Assembly (NCBI GenBank): GCA_904377845.1
Contig: CAJFGR010000015.1
Location: 1 to 42,354, forward strand
DNA: 42,354 nt
From: an uncultured Ruminococcus sp.
Lineage (GTDB): Bacteria > Bacillota > Clostridia > Lachnospirales > Lachnospiraceae
Direction: 5' to 3'
Shown: positions 15,782 to 24,270 of the stretch, one piece after another
Position numbering within the stretch: position 1 is the first letter of the stretch
Layout: every line of letters begins with the position of its first letter
Translations under genes and position numbers: made by a program
The notes under the pieces: generated by a model
Databases searched by the model: none
What the model was told of the DNA's origin: nothing
The model's input: the letters and a program-made list of their open reading frames with translations, nothing else

Positions 15782-16261
15782 TTAGCTGCTGAGCACCGTA
15801 AAATCAGGATCATCTTTGGACATGATATTCATTTTGATCTTACAGTCGGCAAGAGGCTCATGGTTGACGTCCAGCTCATAATCCAGTTGTACATTGATCT
15901 TTTTATCATCAACGCTGACTTCCATGTTTTTTGTATTTACACCAATCAGCATCTGTCCGTAAGGCGTGCGGTAGTATGTCTGATTCTTCCTGTTTTTCTC
16001 GAAGATCATATGAGAACTGGAAGCTCCGCTCTTCATGATTTCTATGCTGTCGGTTCCGGTGATCTTGATCCTGTTGCAGATCGTCCCGGCCATCCCTTCA
16101 AGCACCTCTTCATAAATAATATAGTGCTTCCCGTTTTTGCAGTAATAGTTTGCCGGAGTTACGACCTCGATATTGTCGTCGCCCGTCTCGTATCCTGCGG
16201 TCGGATCGTTCATGATATCAATATGCTTTCCTGATATGCTGACTAATACTTCCTTTGTCAT
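15782..16261 (-). CDS. DUF1934 family calycin-like protein
   Basis: A 159-residue cytoplasmic protein of the DUF1934 (YwiB-like) family, predicted to form a calycin-type beta barrel. Recognisable segments are MTKEVLVSISGKH at the start, a DNIEVVTPANYYCKNGKHYIIYEE strand pair, EGMAGTICNRIKI, and RTPYGQMLIGVNTK. Its function is unknown in any organism I know of. The longer frame from 16303 starts inside a 12-bp inverted repeat with a ribosome site almost touching the ATG, so I prefer the ATG at 16261 where homology begins; its own ribosome site (AGAAAG) is weak. It follows murI on the same strand. Confidence 0.8.
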   Translation of the reverse strand: MTKEVLVSISGKHIDIMNDPTAGYETGDDNIEVVTPANYYCKNGKHYIIYEEVLEGMAGTICNRIKITGTDSIEIMKSGASSSHMIFEKNRKNQTYYRTPYGQMLIGVNTKNMEVSVDDKKINVQLDYELDVNHEPLADCKIKMNIMSKDDPDFTVLSS

Positions 16262-16284
16262 CTTTCTGCTCTTTTGACTCCCAT

Positions 16285-16322
16285 AACAGTTCAGCCGCGC
16301 CATTCCTGATGGCTGAACTGTT
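16285..16322 (-). other. Inverted repeat at the murI / DUF1934 junction
   Basis: AACAGTTCAGCC and GGCTGAACTGTT form a perfect 12-bp stem with a 14-nt loop directly after the murI stop. There is no U-run on the minus strand. It may slow transcription or protect the murI mRNA 3' end. Confidence 0.55.
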
Positions 16323-16323
16323 G

Positions 16324-17145
16324 CTAAAATTCTTCTATATTTACAACGTTTGTCGTCGGCACGTCAAAGGGCATCACTGTGTTCGCAAATCTGCGGAATT
16401 TTTCCGCCGCATCGCTCACATAAAATGAATACCTGCTGTGCTCGTCTGACTCGCCGTTATTTTCCATTCCCTGTTCATGGAGAAGTTTCTTCAGATCCAT
16501 CGCGGTTTCATACGCGGGGTTGACGATCTGGATCTTCTCGCCCATATATTCTCTGATCTTTGATCTGAGAAGCGGATAGTGTGTGCACCCGAGGATCATG
16601 GCGTCGATATCCGAATTCCGCATGGACTCCAGATAATACTCTATGATCTCCTGTGTCACCACATGATCTTTAAATCCCTCTTCCACAAGAGGTACAAAAA
16701 GAGGGCAGGCTTTCTCGATCACAGTGACGTCCGGCGCCATTGAATGAATAATCTTGGTGTACATTCCACTCTGGACTGTTGCGTCTGTCCCCACAACTCC
16801 GACTTTCCGGTTTCTGGTCGCCTCGACGGCAGCTCGTGCGCCCGGTATGACAACTCCCATTACCGGCACATCAAATTCATCCCTGACAGCGTCAAGGGCC
16901 AGCGCACTCGCCGTATTACAGGCGATCACAATAGCCTTGACGTCTTTTGTTTTCAGAAAACGGATGATCTGTTCCGAAAAGCGGATAATCGTATTCTGCG
17001 ATTTGCTTCCGTATGGAACTCTCGCTGTATCCCCGAAATATACGATATTTTCATTCGGGAGCTGACGGGAAATCTCCCTTGCTACCGTCAGCCCTCCTAC
17101 GCCGGAATCAAACACACCTACCGGTGCTGTATTCCTGTTCTCCAT
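16324..17145 (-). CDS. murI: Glutamate racemase
   Basis: Makes D-glutamate for peptidoglycan by cofactor-independent racemisation in the cytoplasm. The 273-residue protein has the N-terminal GVFDSGVGGLTVAREI motif, the first catalytic Cys in IACNTASALALD (near residue 74) and the second in GCTHYPLL (near residue 186). Length and motif order are standard. The ATG has a moderate ribosome site (GAGCAGG). It follows pfkA by about 100 bp on the same strand. Confidence 0.96.
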   Translation of the reverse strand: MENRNTAPVGVFDSGVGGLTVAREISRQLPNENIVYFGDTARVPYGSKSQNTIIRFSEQIIRFLKTKDVKAIVIACNTASALALDAVRDEFDVPVMGVVIPGARAAVEATRNRKVGVVGTDATVQSGMYTKIIHSMAPDVTVIEKACPLFVPLVEEGFKDHVVTQEIIEYYLESMRNSDIDAMILGCTHYPLLRSKIREYMGEKIQIVNPAYETAMDLKKLLHEQGMENNGESDEHSRYSFYVSDAAEKFRRFANTVMPFDVPTTNVVNIEEF

Positions 17146-17245
17146 AATAACCTGCTCTCCCGTGTTACTCTGATATATACGTTCACCCGCGCCATCCGCA
17201 AAACCGCGCTCTGGTACTGGCTGCGGCTGAACTGCTGCTTTTATA

Positions 17246-18259
17246 TTACAGTGCCAGTGTTTTCGCTACCTCATACTGGTATTCGGAGATTGATTTCTTC
17301 ATAGCCAGTGCCTCTTCGATATCAAAGTCGACATACTTGCCGTCCTTGTATCCTACCACGCGGTTTGTCTTTCCCTGAATGAGAAGATCAACAGCCATTG
17401 CACCCATGATGGAAGCATACACTCTGTCTTTACATGTCGGGCTTCCGCCGCGCTGCATATGTCCGAGGATTGTTGCTCTTGTCTCCATACCTGTAGCCTC
17501 TTCGATTCTCTTCGCCATGTTAATGGAATCTCCGATACCCTCGGCATTGATGATAATATAGTTTTTCTTTCCTCTCTTCTGACATTCTTTAATATCCGCG
17601 ATGATTGCCTGCTCGTCATAATCATGCTCCTCAGGCATCAGGATACGCTCAGCTCCGTTGGCGATACCGCACCAGAGAGCAAGATAACCTGCGTCACGTC
17701 CCATAACCTCTATGATACTGCAGCGCTCATGGGAGGTGGAAGTATCACGTACTTTATCGATCGCTTCCATAGCTGTATTTACCGCTGTGTCAAATCCGAT
17801 TGTGTAATCTGTGCAGGCGATATCCAGATCGATCGTTCCCGGAATACCAATTGTATTCACACCAAGATTTGCCAGTTTCTGTGCTCCTGCGAAGGAACCG
17901 TCACCACCGATTACAACCAGGCCGTCGATGCCGTATTTCTTACAGATCGCAGCCGCCTTCTGCTGTCCTTCCTCTGTGCGCATTGCTTTACAGCGCGCTG
18001 TCTGCAGGATTGTACCGCCGCGCTGAATTGTATCAGATACGTCACGTGCGGAAAGATCTATGATCTCCTCTTTAAGCAGTCCGTGATATCCTCTGCGGAT
18101 ACCGCGTACTTTCAGCCCCTTGGAAAGAGCTGTACGAACAACTGCACGGATTGCTGCATTCATTCCCGGCGCATCGCCGCCGCTTGTAAGAACTCCGATC
18201 GTACGGATGCGGTCTTCAAAATCTTCCGCGTACATTTCCATTTCATTATTCTCTGCCAT
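17246..18259 (-). CDS. pfkA: ATP-dependent 6-phosphofructokinase
   Basis: Phosphorylates fructose-6-phosphate in the committed step of glycolysis. The 337-residue protein shows GVLTSGGDAPGMNAAIR at the start, the GGDGSFAGA motif with Gly at the position that marks ATP rather than pyrophosphate users, GTIDLDIACTDYTIGFDTA with the catalytic Asp, MGRDAGYLA, and GHMQRGGSPT. It is slightly longer than the 319-residue Bacillus enzyme owing to an N-terminal extension (MAENNEMEMYAEDFEDR). It lies 87 bp downstream of dnaE, an arrangement common in this group. Confidence 0.96.
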   Translation of the reverse strand: MAENNEMEMYAEDFEDRIRTIGVLTSGGDAPGMNAAIRAVVRTALSKGLKVRGIRRGYHGLLKEEIIDLSARDVSDTIQRGGTILQTARCKAMRTEEGQQKAAAICKKYGIDGLVVIGGDGSFAGAQKLANLGVNTIGIPGTIDLDIACTDYTIGFDTAVNTAMEAIDKVRDTSTSHERCSIIEVMGRDAGYLALWCGIANGAERILMPEEHDYDEQAIIADIKECQKRGKKNYIIINAEGIGDSINMAKRIEEATGMETRATILGHMQRGGSPTCKDRVYASIMGAMAVDLLIQGKTNRVVGYKDGKYVDFDIEEALAMKKSISEYQYEVAKTLAL

Positions 18260-18346
18260 GTTTTCTCCACCTTTCCATAAAGTCAGATAACTGCAAAAAT
18301 CTCTAATCGAAAAATTTTTAACAATTCCGAAAATATTTTACCGTAT

Positions 18347-21300
18347 TTAGAAGTGGTTTTCAATAGCTTTTTCCACCACTTTTACGCGGCTTTCCCCGAA
18401 ATGATTCATCAGTCTGCTCAAAACCTGCTGATTGATCTTTATATTCCTGTTCCGCGGCAGCCTTTTAATCGCTCTCTCTTTGGCACAGTAGATCACCACT
18501 TCGTCCTCTCCCTCAGAGTCCGCCAGATACCCGTAGACGATCTGTTCGTTGTCCAGGAAATCGGCCTTATCGGGGAACTGTATCCACAATTCTTTCTTCG
18601 TTTTTTCAAACGGAATCACTTTCTCGCAGATCAGTTTGCCGGCTTTCTCATCCTCCTCGGACACGCGTCCCCGGATGAATACTTTATTGTCCACTTCAAG
18701 ATACTCACGGTTTTTCTCATAATCTCTGGGGAATACCACCACTTCTACGGTTCCCAGCAGATCTTCCACAGTGACAAACGCCATCATCTGATTTGTCTTT
18801 GTGTGTTTGACCGTCTTGTCCGTGATCATACCGCCGATGATCTCCCGCGCTCCATCATGGACTTTTGACCGTCCGCTCTCCTCATCGGGCTGAAAATCAA
18901 GCGTTGTTGCGGAGATCATTTTCCGCCATTTTTCCTCATATTCCTGCAGAGGATGTCCGCTGATATAGATGCCGAGGACTTCCTTCTCAAACGCCAGCAG
19001 ATTCTCTTTCGTATATTCACCGACGTCAGGCATTCTGATCTGAAATTCACTTTTCTGATCTTCGCCGACCAGATCAAACAGGCTCATCTGCCCTGACATG
19101 GAATACTTTTTCTCCTGATTTACGTGCTCCACAATCTGAATATAGATGCTCATAAACTGCTTGCGGGTACCGCCCAGAGTATCCAGCGCCCCCGCCTTGA
19201 TCAGATTCTCGATCGTTCTTTTGTTGAGCACGTCTTTTGCAGACATACGGGTAATGAAATCCTCCAGTGTCTTAAACGGTCCAAACGCGTCCCGCTCCTC
19301 CGTCACTGCCTGTACTACCGGACGCCCGATGCTCTTGATGGCCGCCAGTCCGTAGCGGATATTTCCGCCGTCAACAGAGAAATCCGCCTCTCCTTTGTTA
19401 ATGTCCGGAGGCAGGATCTGAATCCCCATCTGTCTGCAGGCATAAATATATTCTGCAACTTTTGACGGATTCTCAATCACGGACGTCATCAGCGCCGCCA
19501 TGAATTCCACCGGATAGTAATATTTCAGCCATGCGGTCTGATAGGCCACCACCGCGTATGCCGCGGCATGGGACTTATTAAAGGCATACTTTGCGAAATC
19601 AATCATTTCATCATAGATCTTATTCGCCGTCTTCTCATCGATTCCGTTCTTAATACATCCCGGCACATTGTTCTCTTCATCCCCATAGACGAAGATCTGG
19701 CGCTCTTTCTGCATCACATCGCCTTTTTTCTTGGACATGGCACGGCGCAGAAGGTCACTTCGTCCCAGCGTATATCCGGCCAGGTCGCGCACAATCTGCA
19801 TCACCTGCTCCTGATAAACGATACAGCCGTATGTGGGCTCCAGGATCGGCTTCAGCTGCGGGCAGTCATAAGTGATCGATGAGGCATCATTCTTTCCCTT
19901 GATATACTGGGGTATGAAATCCATCGGTCCCGGACGGTAAAGAGAGATTCCGGCGATAATATCCTCCAGACTGTGGGGTTTCAGCTCTTTCATGAAGCTC
20001 TTCATCCCCGCGCTCTCAAGCTGGAAGATACCGTCTGTCTTTCCGGTACCGATATAGTCCATCACTTTCTGATCGTTATAATCAATCTTCTCCATATCCA
20101 GATCCGGACGTTTGCGGCGCACCATATTCACCGCGTTCTGGATCACTGTCAGAGTACGCAGCCCCAGGAAATCCATTTTCAGAAGTCCCAGTTCCTCCAG
20201 AGTGGTCATGGTAAACTGTGTAGTAATCGTTCCGTCCGCGGCCCTCGAAAGCGGCACATACTCGTCCACCGACTTCTGGCTGATCACAACTCCTGCGGCG
20301 TGCATGGAGCTGTGGCGCGGAAGTCCCTCAAGTCGTTTTCCCATGTCGATCAATGTCTTTACCTGCTCGTCCGTCTCATATGTCCGGCGCAGCTCCGGAT
20401 TCTCCTTAAGCGCCTTATCGATGGTGATGTTGAGTTCCTGAGGGATCATTTTCGCGATAGAGTCTACAAACGCATAGGGCAGATCCATAACGCGTCCCAC
20501 ATCACGGAGGACACCGCGGGCAGCCAGCGTACCGAATGTAACGATCTGGACTACTCGGTCTTTTCCGTATTTGCGCACAACATAATCGATCACTTCCTGA
20601 CGTCTCTCAAAACAGAAATCCACGTCGATATCGGGCATGGACACACGTTCCGGATTCAGGAAACGCTCAAACAGGAGCTGGTAACGGATGGGATCGATCG
20701 TCGTAATTCCCAGGCAGTAAGACACAATACTTCCCGCCGCAGATCCTCGCCCCGGTCCTACTGCAATCCCGTGGTCTTTCGCATATTTGATGAAATCCCA
20801 CACGATAAGAAAGTAGTCTACGTATCCCATATTTTTGATCGTGTCCAGTTCATAAGTCAGCCGGTCCTTCAGCTCCTGCGTCGGTTTTCCGTATCGCTTC
20901 TCAAGCCCCTCCCAGCAGAGTTTCTGGAGGTACTCCCACGAAGTGTATCCGTCCGGCACATCATATTTGGGCAGTTTCGTAACTCCGAACTCTATTTCCA
21001 CAGAGCACCGGTCCGCGATCCTCTGCGTATTGTCCAGAGCCTGAAGCGCATACGGGAACAGCTTTTCCATCTCTTCGGGAGATTTCACATAATACTGACC
21101 TCCCTCGTAGCGCATACGGTTCTCGTCCGTCAGCTTCTTGCCTGTCTGGATACACAGCAGAATATCATGTGGAACCGCATCTTCCGCATACGTATAGTGG
21201 ACGTCATTCGTGGCAACCAGTTCAATCCCCGTCTCCTCGGACATTTTCAGCAGCTGCTGGTTTACCAGTGCCTGGTCCGGCAGTCCGTGATCCTGAAGTT

Positions 21301-21820
21301 CAAGGAAATAGTTGTCCTCTCCGAAAATATCCCTGTACTCCAGGGCCGTCTTCTTCGCCTCGTCGTACAGCCCCTTCACGATATAGCGCTGAACTTCGCC
21401 CGCAAGGCAGGCGCTCAGCGCAATTATTCCGCCGTGATACTGTCTGAGCAGTTCTTTATCCACACGTGGCCGGTAATAGTATCCCTCTACAAAGCCTTTT
21501 GATACAATCTTCATCAGATTGGCATAGCCTTCATTGTTCTCCGCAAGCAGCACAAGATGATAGTACCTGTCGTCCCCGCCTGTCACTTCCCGGTCGAATC
21601 TGGAATTGGGTGCCACATAGACCTCACAGCCCAGTATCGGTTTGATGCCCTGTGCACGCGCTTCTTTATAGAAATCAATCACACCGTACATTACACCGTG
21701 ATCTGTGATCGCAGCGCTGTCCATGCCGAGCTCTTTCACCCGTGCCACATATTCTTTTATCTTGTTCGATCCGTCCAGCAGACTGTACTCTGTATGGACA
21801 TGCAAATGCACAAAACTCAT
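18347..21820 (-). CDS. dnaE: DNA polymerase III alpha subunit (DnaE type)
   Basis: Replicative polymerase subunit of 1157 residues. The N-terminal PHP domain opens with FVHLHVHTEYSLLDG. The polymerase core has GPGRGSAAGSIVSYCLGIT and the catalytic aspartates in MPDIDVDFCFERR (near residue 397). HAAGVVIS, PRHSSMHAAG and YQEQVMQI match the C-family fold. A helix-hairpin-helix region and an OB-fold (GGMITDKTVKHTKTNQMMAFVTVEDLLG) follow. It is DnaE rather than PolC, since no internal 3'-5' exonuclease insert is present. In Firmicutes with PolC, DnaE extends primers and does lesion bypass. The ATG has an AGGTGG ribosome site. Confidence 0.97.
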   Translation of the reverse strand: MSFVHLHVHTEYSLLDGSNKIKEYVARVKELGMDSAAITDHGVMYGVIDFYKEARAQGIKPILGCEVYVAPNSRFDREVTGGDDRYYHLVLLAENNEGYANLMKIVSKGFVEGYYYRPRVDKELLRQYHGGIIALSACLAGEVQRYIVKGLYDEAKKTALEYRDIFGEDNYFLELQDHGLPDQALVNQQLLKMSEETGIELVATNDVHYTYAEDAVPHDILLCIQTGKKLTDENRMRYEGGQYYVKSPEEMEKLFPYALQALDNTQRIADRCSVEIEFGVTKLPKYDVPDGYTSWEYLQKLCWEGLEKRYGKPTQELKDRLTYELDTIKNMGYVDYFLIVWDFIKYAKDHGIAVGPGRGSAAGSIVSYCLGITTIDPIRYQLLFERFLNPERVSMPDIDVDFCFERRQEVIDYVVRKYGKDRVVQIVTFGTLAARGVLRDVGRVMDLPYAFVDSIAKMIPQELNITIDKALKENPELRRTYETDEQVKTLIDMGKRLEGLPRHSSMHAAGVVISQKSVDEYVPLSRAADGTITTQFTMTTLEELGLLKMDFLGLRTLTVIQNAVNMVRRKRPDLDMEKIDYNDQKVMDYIGTGKTDGIFQLESAGMKSFMKELKPHSLEDIIAGISLYRPGPMDFIPQYIKGKNDASSITYDCPQLKPILEPTYGCIVYQEQVMQIVRDLAGYTLGRSDLLRRAMSKKKGDVMQKERQIFVYGDEENNVPGCIKNGIDEKTANKIYDEMIDFAKYAFNKSHAAAYAVVAYQTAWLKYYYPVEFMAALMTSVIENPSKVAEYIYACRQMGIQILPPDINKGEADFSVDGGNIRYGLAAIKSIGRPVVQAVTEERDAFGPFKTLEDFITRMSAKDVLNKRTIENLIKAGALDTLGGTRKQFMSIYIQIVEHVNQEKKYSMSGQMSLFDLVGEDQKSEFQIRMPDVGEYTKENLLAFEKEVLGIYISGHPLQEYEEKWRKMISATTLDFQPDEESGRSKVHDGAREIIGGMITDKTVKHTKTNQMMAFVTVEDLLGTVEVVVFPRDYEKNREYLEVDNKVFIRGRVSEEDEKAGKLICEKVIPFEKTKKELWIQFPDKADFLDNEQIVYGYLADSEGEDEVVIYCAKERAIKRLPRNRNIKINQQVLSRLMNHFGESRVKVVEKAIENHF

Positions 21821-21845
21821 GTTCCACCTCTGATAAAAACAATTA

Positions 21846-21880
21846 CAAAAAGGCGGTTCCCTTACTGCGGAAACCGCCCC
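21846..21880 (-). terminator. Terminator after the Crh-like gene
   Basis: On the minus strand GGCGGTTTCC and GGGAACCGCC form a stem followed by TTTTTG. It lies between the Crh-like gene and dnaE, so dnaE must have its own promoter or depend on read-through. Confidence 0.85.
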
Positions 21881-21911
21881 TGCCTGTCGTTTCGTTAATT
21901 ACAAGGTATAC

Positions 21912-22154
21912 CTAGTTATTTCCTCCGTCAAGCATGAACTTGATCAGTCTGTCTGTATCTTCCTTCTCGTAAGCGATAATCTCAAGTTCCGGAATCTCAC
22001 CGTTTGAGAAAATATTTGCCATGGATACATACTGGGAAAGTTTTGATTTCAGGTTCAGTCTGTCTCCTTCACCTGTTACAAGCTCTACTTTACCTTTGCA
22101 CTCGTCAACAACTTTGAAAAAACCTTCTATATCTGTGATGTTCTGAACTTTCAT
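21912..22154 (-). CDS. Small HPr-like (Crh-like) protein
   Basis: An 80-residue protein. The middle and end follow the HPr pattern: RLNLKSKLSQYVSMANIF, a Gly turn, a strand (PELEIIAYEKED), then a terminal helix. The NLKS motif matches the Ser46 site that HPr kinase phosphorylates in Bacillus HPr and Crh. The His15 region is missing: the N-terminus is shorter and has no His. A protein with the Ser site but no His cannot pass phosphate in the PTS and would be regulatory, like Crh. This assignment is my reading of the pattern, not a database result. The ATG at 22154 follows AAGGAG; an upstream start at 22196 is less likely. Confidence 0.6.
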   Translation of the reverse strand: MKVQNITDIEGFFKVVDECKGKVELVTGEGDRLNLKSKLSQYVSMANIFSNGEIPELEIIAYEKEDTDRLIKFMLDGGNN

Positions 22155-22248
22155 GATATGTTCTCCTTTCTCTTTGTTCACATCTGTTGTGATCACCTAT
22201 ATCCGGAGAGTCTGCGGTAATTTATTCCACACGCACTCCTACTGACTA

Positions 22249-23088
22249 TTATAACCGATTTGCATCGGATTGCAAGGTTATTTTTGTCTCACCGATGTTT
22301 ATTTTCCCCTGTTTCAGCAGTCTTCCGACCGCCCGTTTAAATGCAGCTTTGCTCATTCCCAGTTCATCGCGTATACGCTCAGGATCTGCCTTATCTGTAA
22401 AAGGCAGCACTCCTCCGTTCTTCTTCATGCGTTCCACAATCTTACGGGCATCATCATCCATCTGTTCCGGAATACGATGCCTGATGCTCAGATCCAGCTT
22501 CCCGTCCGCTTTCACTGCCGCAACACGCGCCTCAATCTCCTGCCCCGGATACATTCTGCCATATACTTCCCTGCGCGGTATCAAAGCAGAGTATTTATTA
22601 TCCACTGCAACAAATACGCCGAACTCTCTGCTGACCTCATATACAGTTCCGTGCACTGTGTCATCTTTTTTATAGGGGGAATCCGTCTGCAGCAGCGGAT
22701 AGACTTTCATCGTAGCACAGAGCCGTCCGCTCTTGTCGATGTACAGACTCACAAGGCATCTGTCGCCTTTCTCCACTTTTATTGTCTGCTCCTTGAACGG
22801 AAGGAGCAGATCTTTCTCCAGCCCCCAGTCGAGGAACGCTCCGATACGCCCCACATCCACTACTTCCAGCACTGCCAGTCTGCCAATCGTGATCTTCGGC
22901 TCTCTCGTCGTCGCGATCATCCTGTCCGATGAGTCCTTATACAGAAATACTTCAATAGGATCTCCTATCTCTATTTCTTCCGGCACCTGTTTCTTCGGAA
23001 GCAGTACCCGCTCCTCATCGCTGCCCAGGTAAACGCCGAAATCTACTTTTTTGACGACAGTCAAGACCTGTTTTTCCCCTAATCTCAT
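22249..23088 (-). CDS. cvfB: S1-domain RNA-binding protein, CvfB family
   Basis: A 279-residue cytoplasmic protein of the YitL/CvfB family. It has tandem S1-like barrels (LTVVKKVDFGVYLGSDEERVLLP, AVLEVVDVGRIGAFLDWGLEKDLLLPFKEQ, HGTVYEVSREFGVFVAVDNKYSALIP) and a C-terminal winged-helix domain (ERIRDELGMSKAAFKRAVGRLLKQGKI). In Staphylococcus CvfB affects virulence-gene expression, and the family binds RNA. The start is well supported: MRLGEKQVLTV begins the first barrel and follows GGAGAAGG. A strong promoter lies 83 bp upstream. Confidence 0.92.
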   Translation of the reverse strand: MRLGEKQVLTVVKKVDFGVYLGSDEERVLLPKKQVPEEIEIGDPIEVFLYKDSSDRMIATTREPKITIGRLAVLEVVDVGRIGAFLDWGLEKDLLLPFKEQTIKVEKGDRCLVSLYIDKSGRLCATMKVYPLLQTDSPYKKDDTVHGTVYEVSREFGVFVAVDNKYSALIPRREVYGRMYPGQEIEARVAAVKADGKLDLSIRHRIPEQMDDDARKIVERMKKNGGVLPFTDKADPERIRDELGMSKAAFKRAVGRLLKQGKINIGETKITLQSDANRL

Positions 23089-23170
23089 GCTGTTCCTTCT
23101 CCTTTTCCCCGCCGGTTATATACCATATTCCCGCAGTACGGCAGGATTCCTTTCTCCTCTGAATGCCGCT

Positions 23171-23200
23171 ATTATAGTCCAGAGTCCGGCAGCTTGTCAA
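23171..23200 (-). promoter_or_regulatory. Consensus promoter of cvfB
   Basis: On the minus strand a perfect TTGACA (23200-23195), an 18-bp spacer and a perfect TATAAT (23176-23171) precede cvfB. Confidence 0.85.
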
Positions 23201-23242
23201 TATATGGTCCTCCGGGATCTGCGGATGGTACGGGACGGGCAT

Positions 23243-23473
23243 TCACAGTTTCCGCACCGATTTTCTTCTGGAAAGTTCCACATTCAGCACAATATTCTCC
23301 GCAGGGCTGTCCGGCTCCCTGATATTTTTCATAAGAAGCTCGCAGGTCACCAGTGCTTTCTTCTTAATATCCTGACGCACCGTTGTAAGGGGAGGCGTGA
23401 CCAGCTCACTCATGGACAGGTCGTCAAACCCTATGACGGAAAGATCTTCAGGAATGCGAAGTCCTTTCCTGTA
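23243..23473 (-). pseudogene. C-terminal remnant of a LacI-family regulator
   Basis: The minus-strand frame ending at TGA 23245-23243 reads GLRIPEDLSVIGFDDLSMSE, then LVTPPLTTVRQDI, then ELLMKNI and ends ELSRRKSVRKL. This is the characteristic end of LacI/GalR repressors. Only about 75 codons remain; the DNA-binding domain and most of the effector domain are gone and no start codon is served. The first codons overlap the 3' end of the inositol monophosphatase gene in another frame, so a deletion appears to have joined the two. It is too short to function. Confidence 0.85.
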
Positions 23474-24266
23474 TTTCTTCCTTTATGATATCCCGTACTT
23501 CGTCCGCCGCCTTCGGTGCCGCCCCCAATATCGAACACGGTTTATCCAACGTAATCTTACTTCCATCTATCTGCGTGATCACACCGCCTGCTTCTTCTAT
23601 AATAATAGAAGCCGCCGCGTAATCATACGGATTCAGCTTCATTTCCAGATACACAACACTGGCCCCGGCCGCTACACGGCACAGATCAAGAGCCGCCGAT
23701 CCGCCGCACCTCACTGCAAGGCTCCGGTTAAACATTTCTTGCACCACACGGAATAAAAGACCTGTATCAGAATTATTGTATCTCGCACATCCGAAAGAGG
23801 CGATTCCATCTTCAAGCCCGCTGTCCGGCACATGAATCTTTTCTCCATTCAGATATGCTCCGTTTCCCCGGACCGCAGTGAACATCTCATCCACATATGG
23901 ATTATATACAAATCCTGCAATCATTTCTTTTGCATATGCAAGCCCCACGGAAATACAGCTGTAATTGTACCTGAACATAAAATTCGTTGTTCCGTCAATC
24001 GGATCGATCAGGAAACACAGGCTGTCAAGTTCTTTCTCCCTGGTGTTCCCTTCCGTCTCCTCCTCTCCGAAGAAAGCAGCCTCCGGTACGATACGATGCA
24101 GCTCTTCTATCAGAAATTTCTGGATTGAAACATCATAGGCAGTAACAAAATTTGCCGCGCCTTCCTTGTGCTGTACGGAATCGGAGGACAGATGAGCTTC
24201 CTTCATCATCATGCCCGCACGCCGCACAACCTCTTCCACTGCCTTGTAGTCAACTTTTATATCCAT
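23448..24266 (-). CDS. Inositol monophosphatase family protein
   Basis: A 272-residue Mg-dependent phosphatase of the IMPase/SuhB/CysQ fold. Motif 1 is FFGEEETEG, motif 2 is FLIDPIDGTTNFMF (the metal-binding DPIDGT), and the third metal site is LNPYDYAAASIIIEEAGG near the C-terminus, where the usual WD is YD. Substrates of the family include inositol phosphates, sugar phosphates and PAP; it cannot be narrowed here. I chose the ATG at 24266, just after the upstream nuclease stop codon and downstream of AAGGAAG. The last codons run into the LacI remnant, so the C-terminus may not be original. Confidence 0.9.
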   Translation of the reverse strand: MDIKVDYKAVEEVVRRAGMMMKEAHLSSDSVQHKEGAANFVTAYDVSIQKFLIEELHRIVPEAAFFGEEETEGNTREKELDSLCFLIDPIDGTTNFMFRYNYSCISVGLAYAKEMIAGFVYNPYVDEMFTAVRGNGAYLNGEKIHVPDSGLEDGIASFGCARYNNSDTGLLFRVVQEMFNRSLAVRCGGSAALDLCRVAAGASVVYLEMKLNPYDYAAASIIIEEAGGVITQIDGSKITLDKPCSILGAAPKAADEVRDIIKEEIQERTSHS

Positions 24267-24270
24267 CTCA

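Noticed and set aside
19973-21502. 509-codon open frame on the plus strand
   Set aside because: Antisense of dnaE. The product is His/Arg-rich with no recognisable domain.
23051-23488. 145-codon plus-strand frame over the cvfB upstream region
   Set aside because: It is antisense to the LacI remnant and the cvfB promoter and has no ribosome site or domain.
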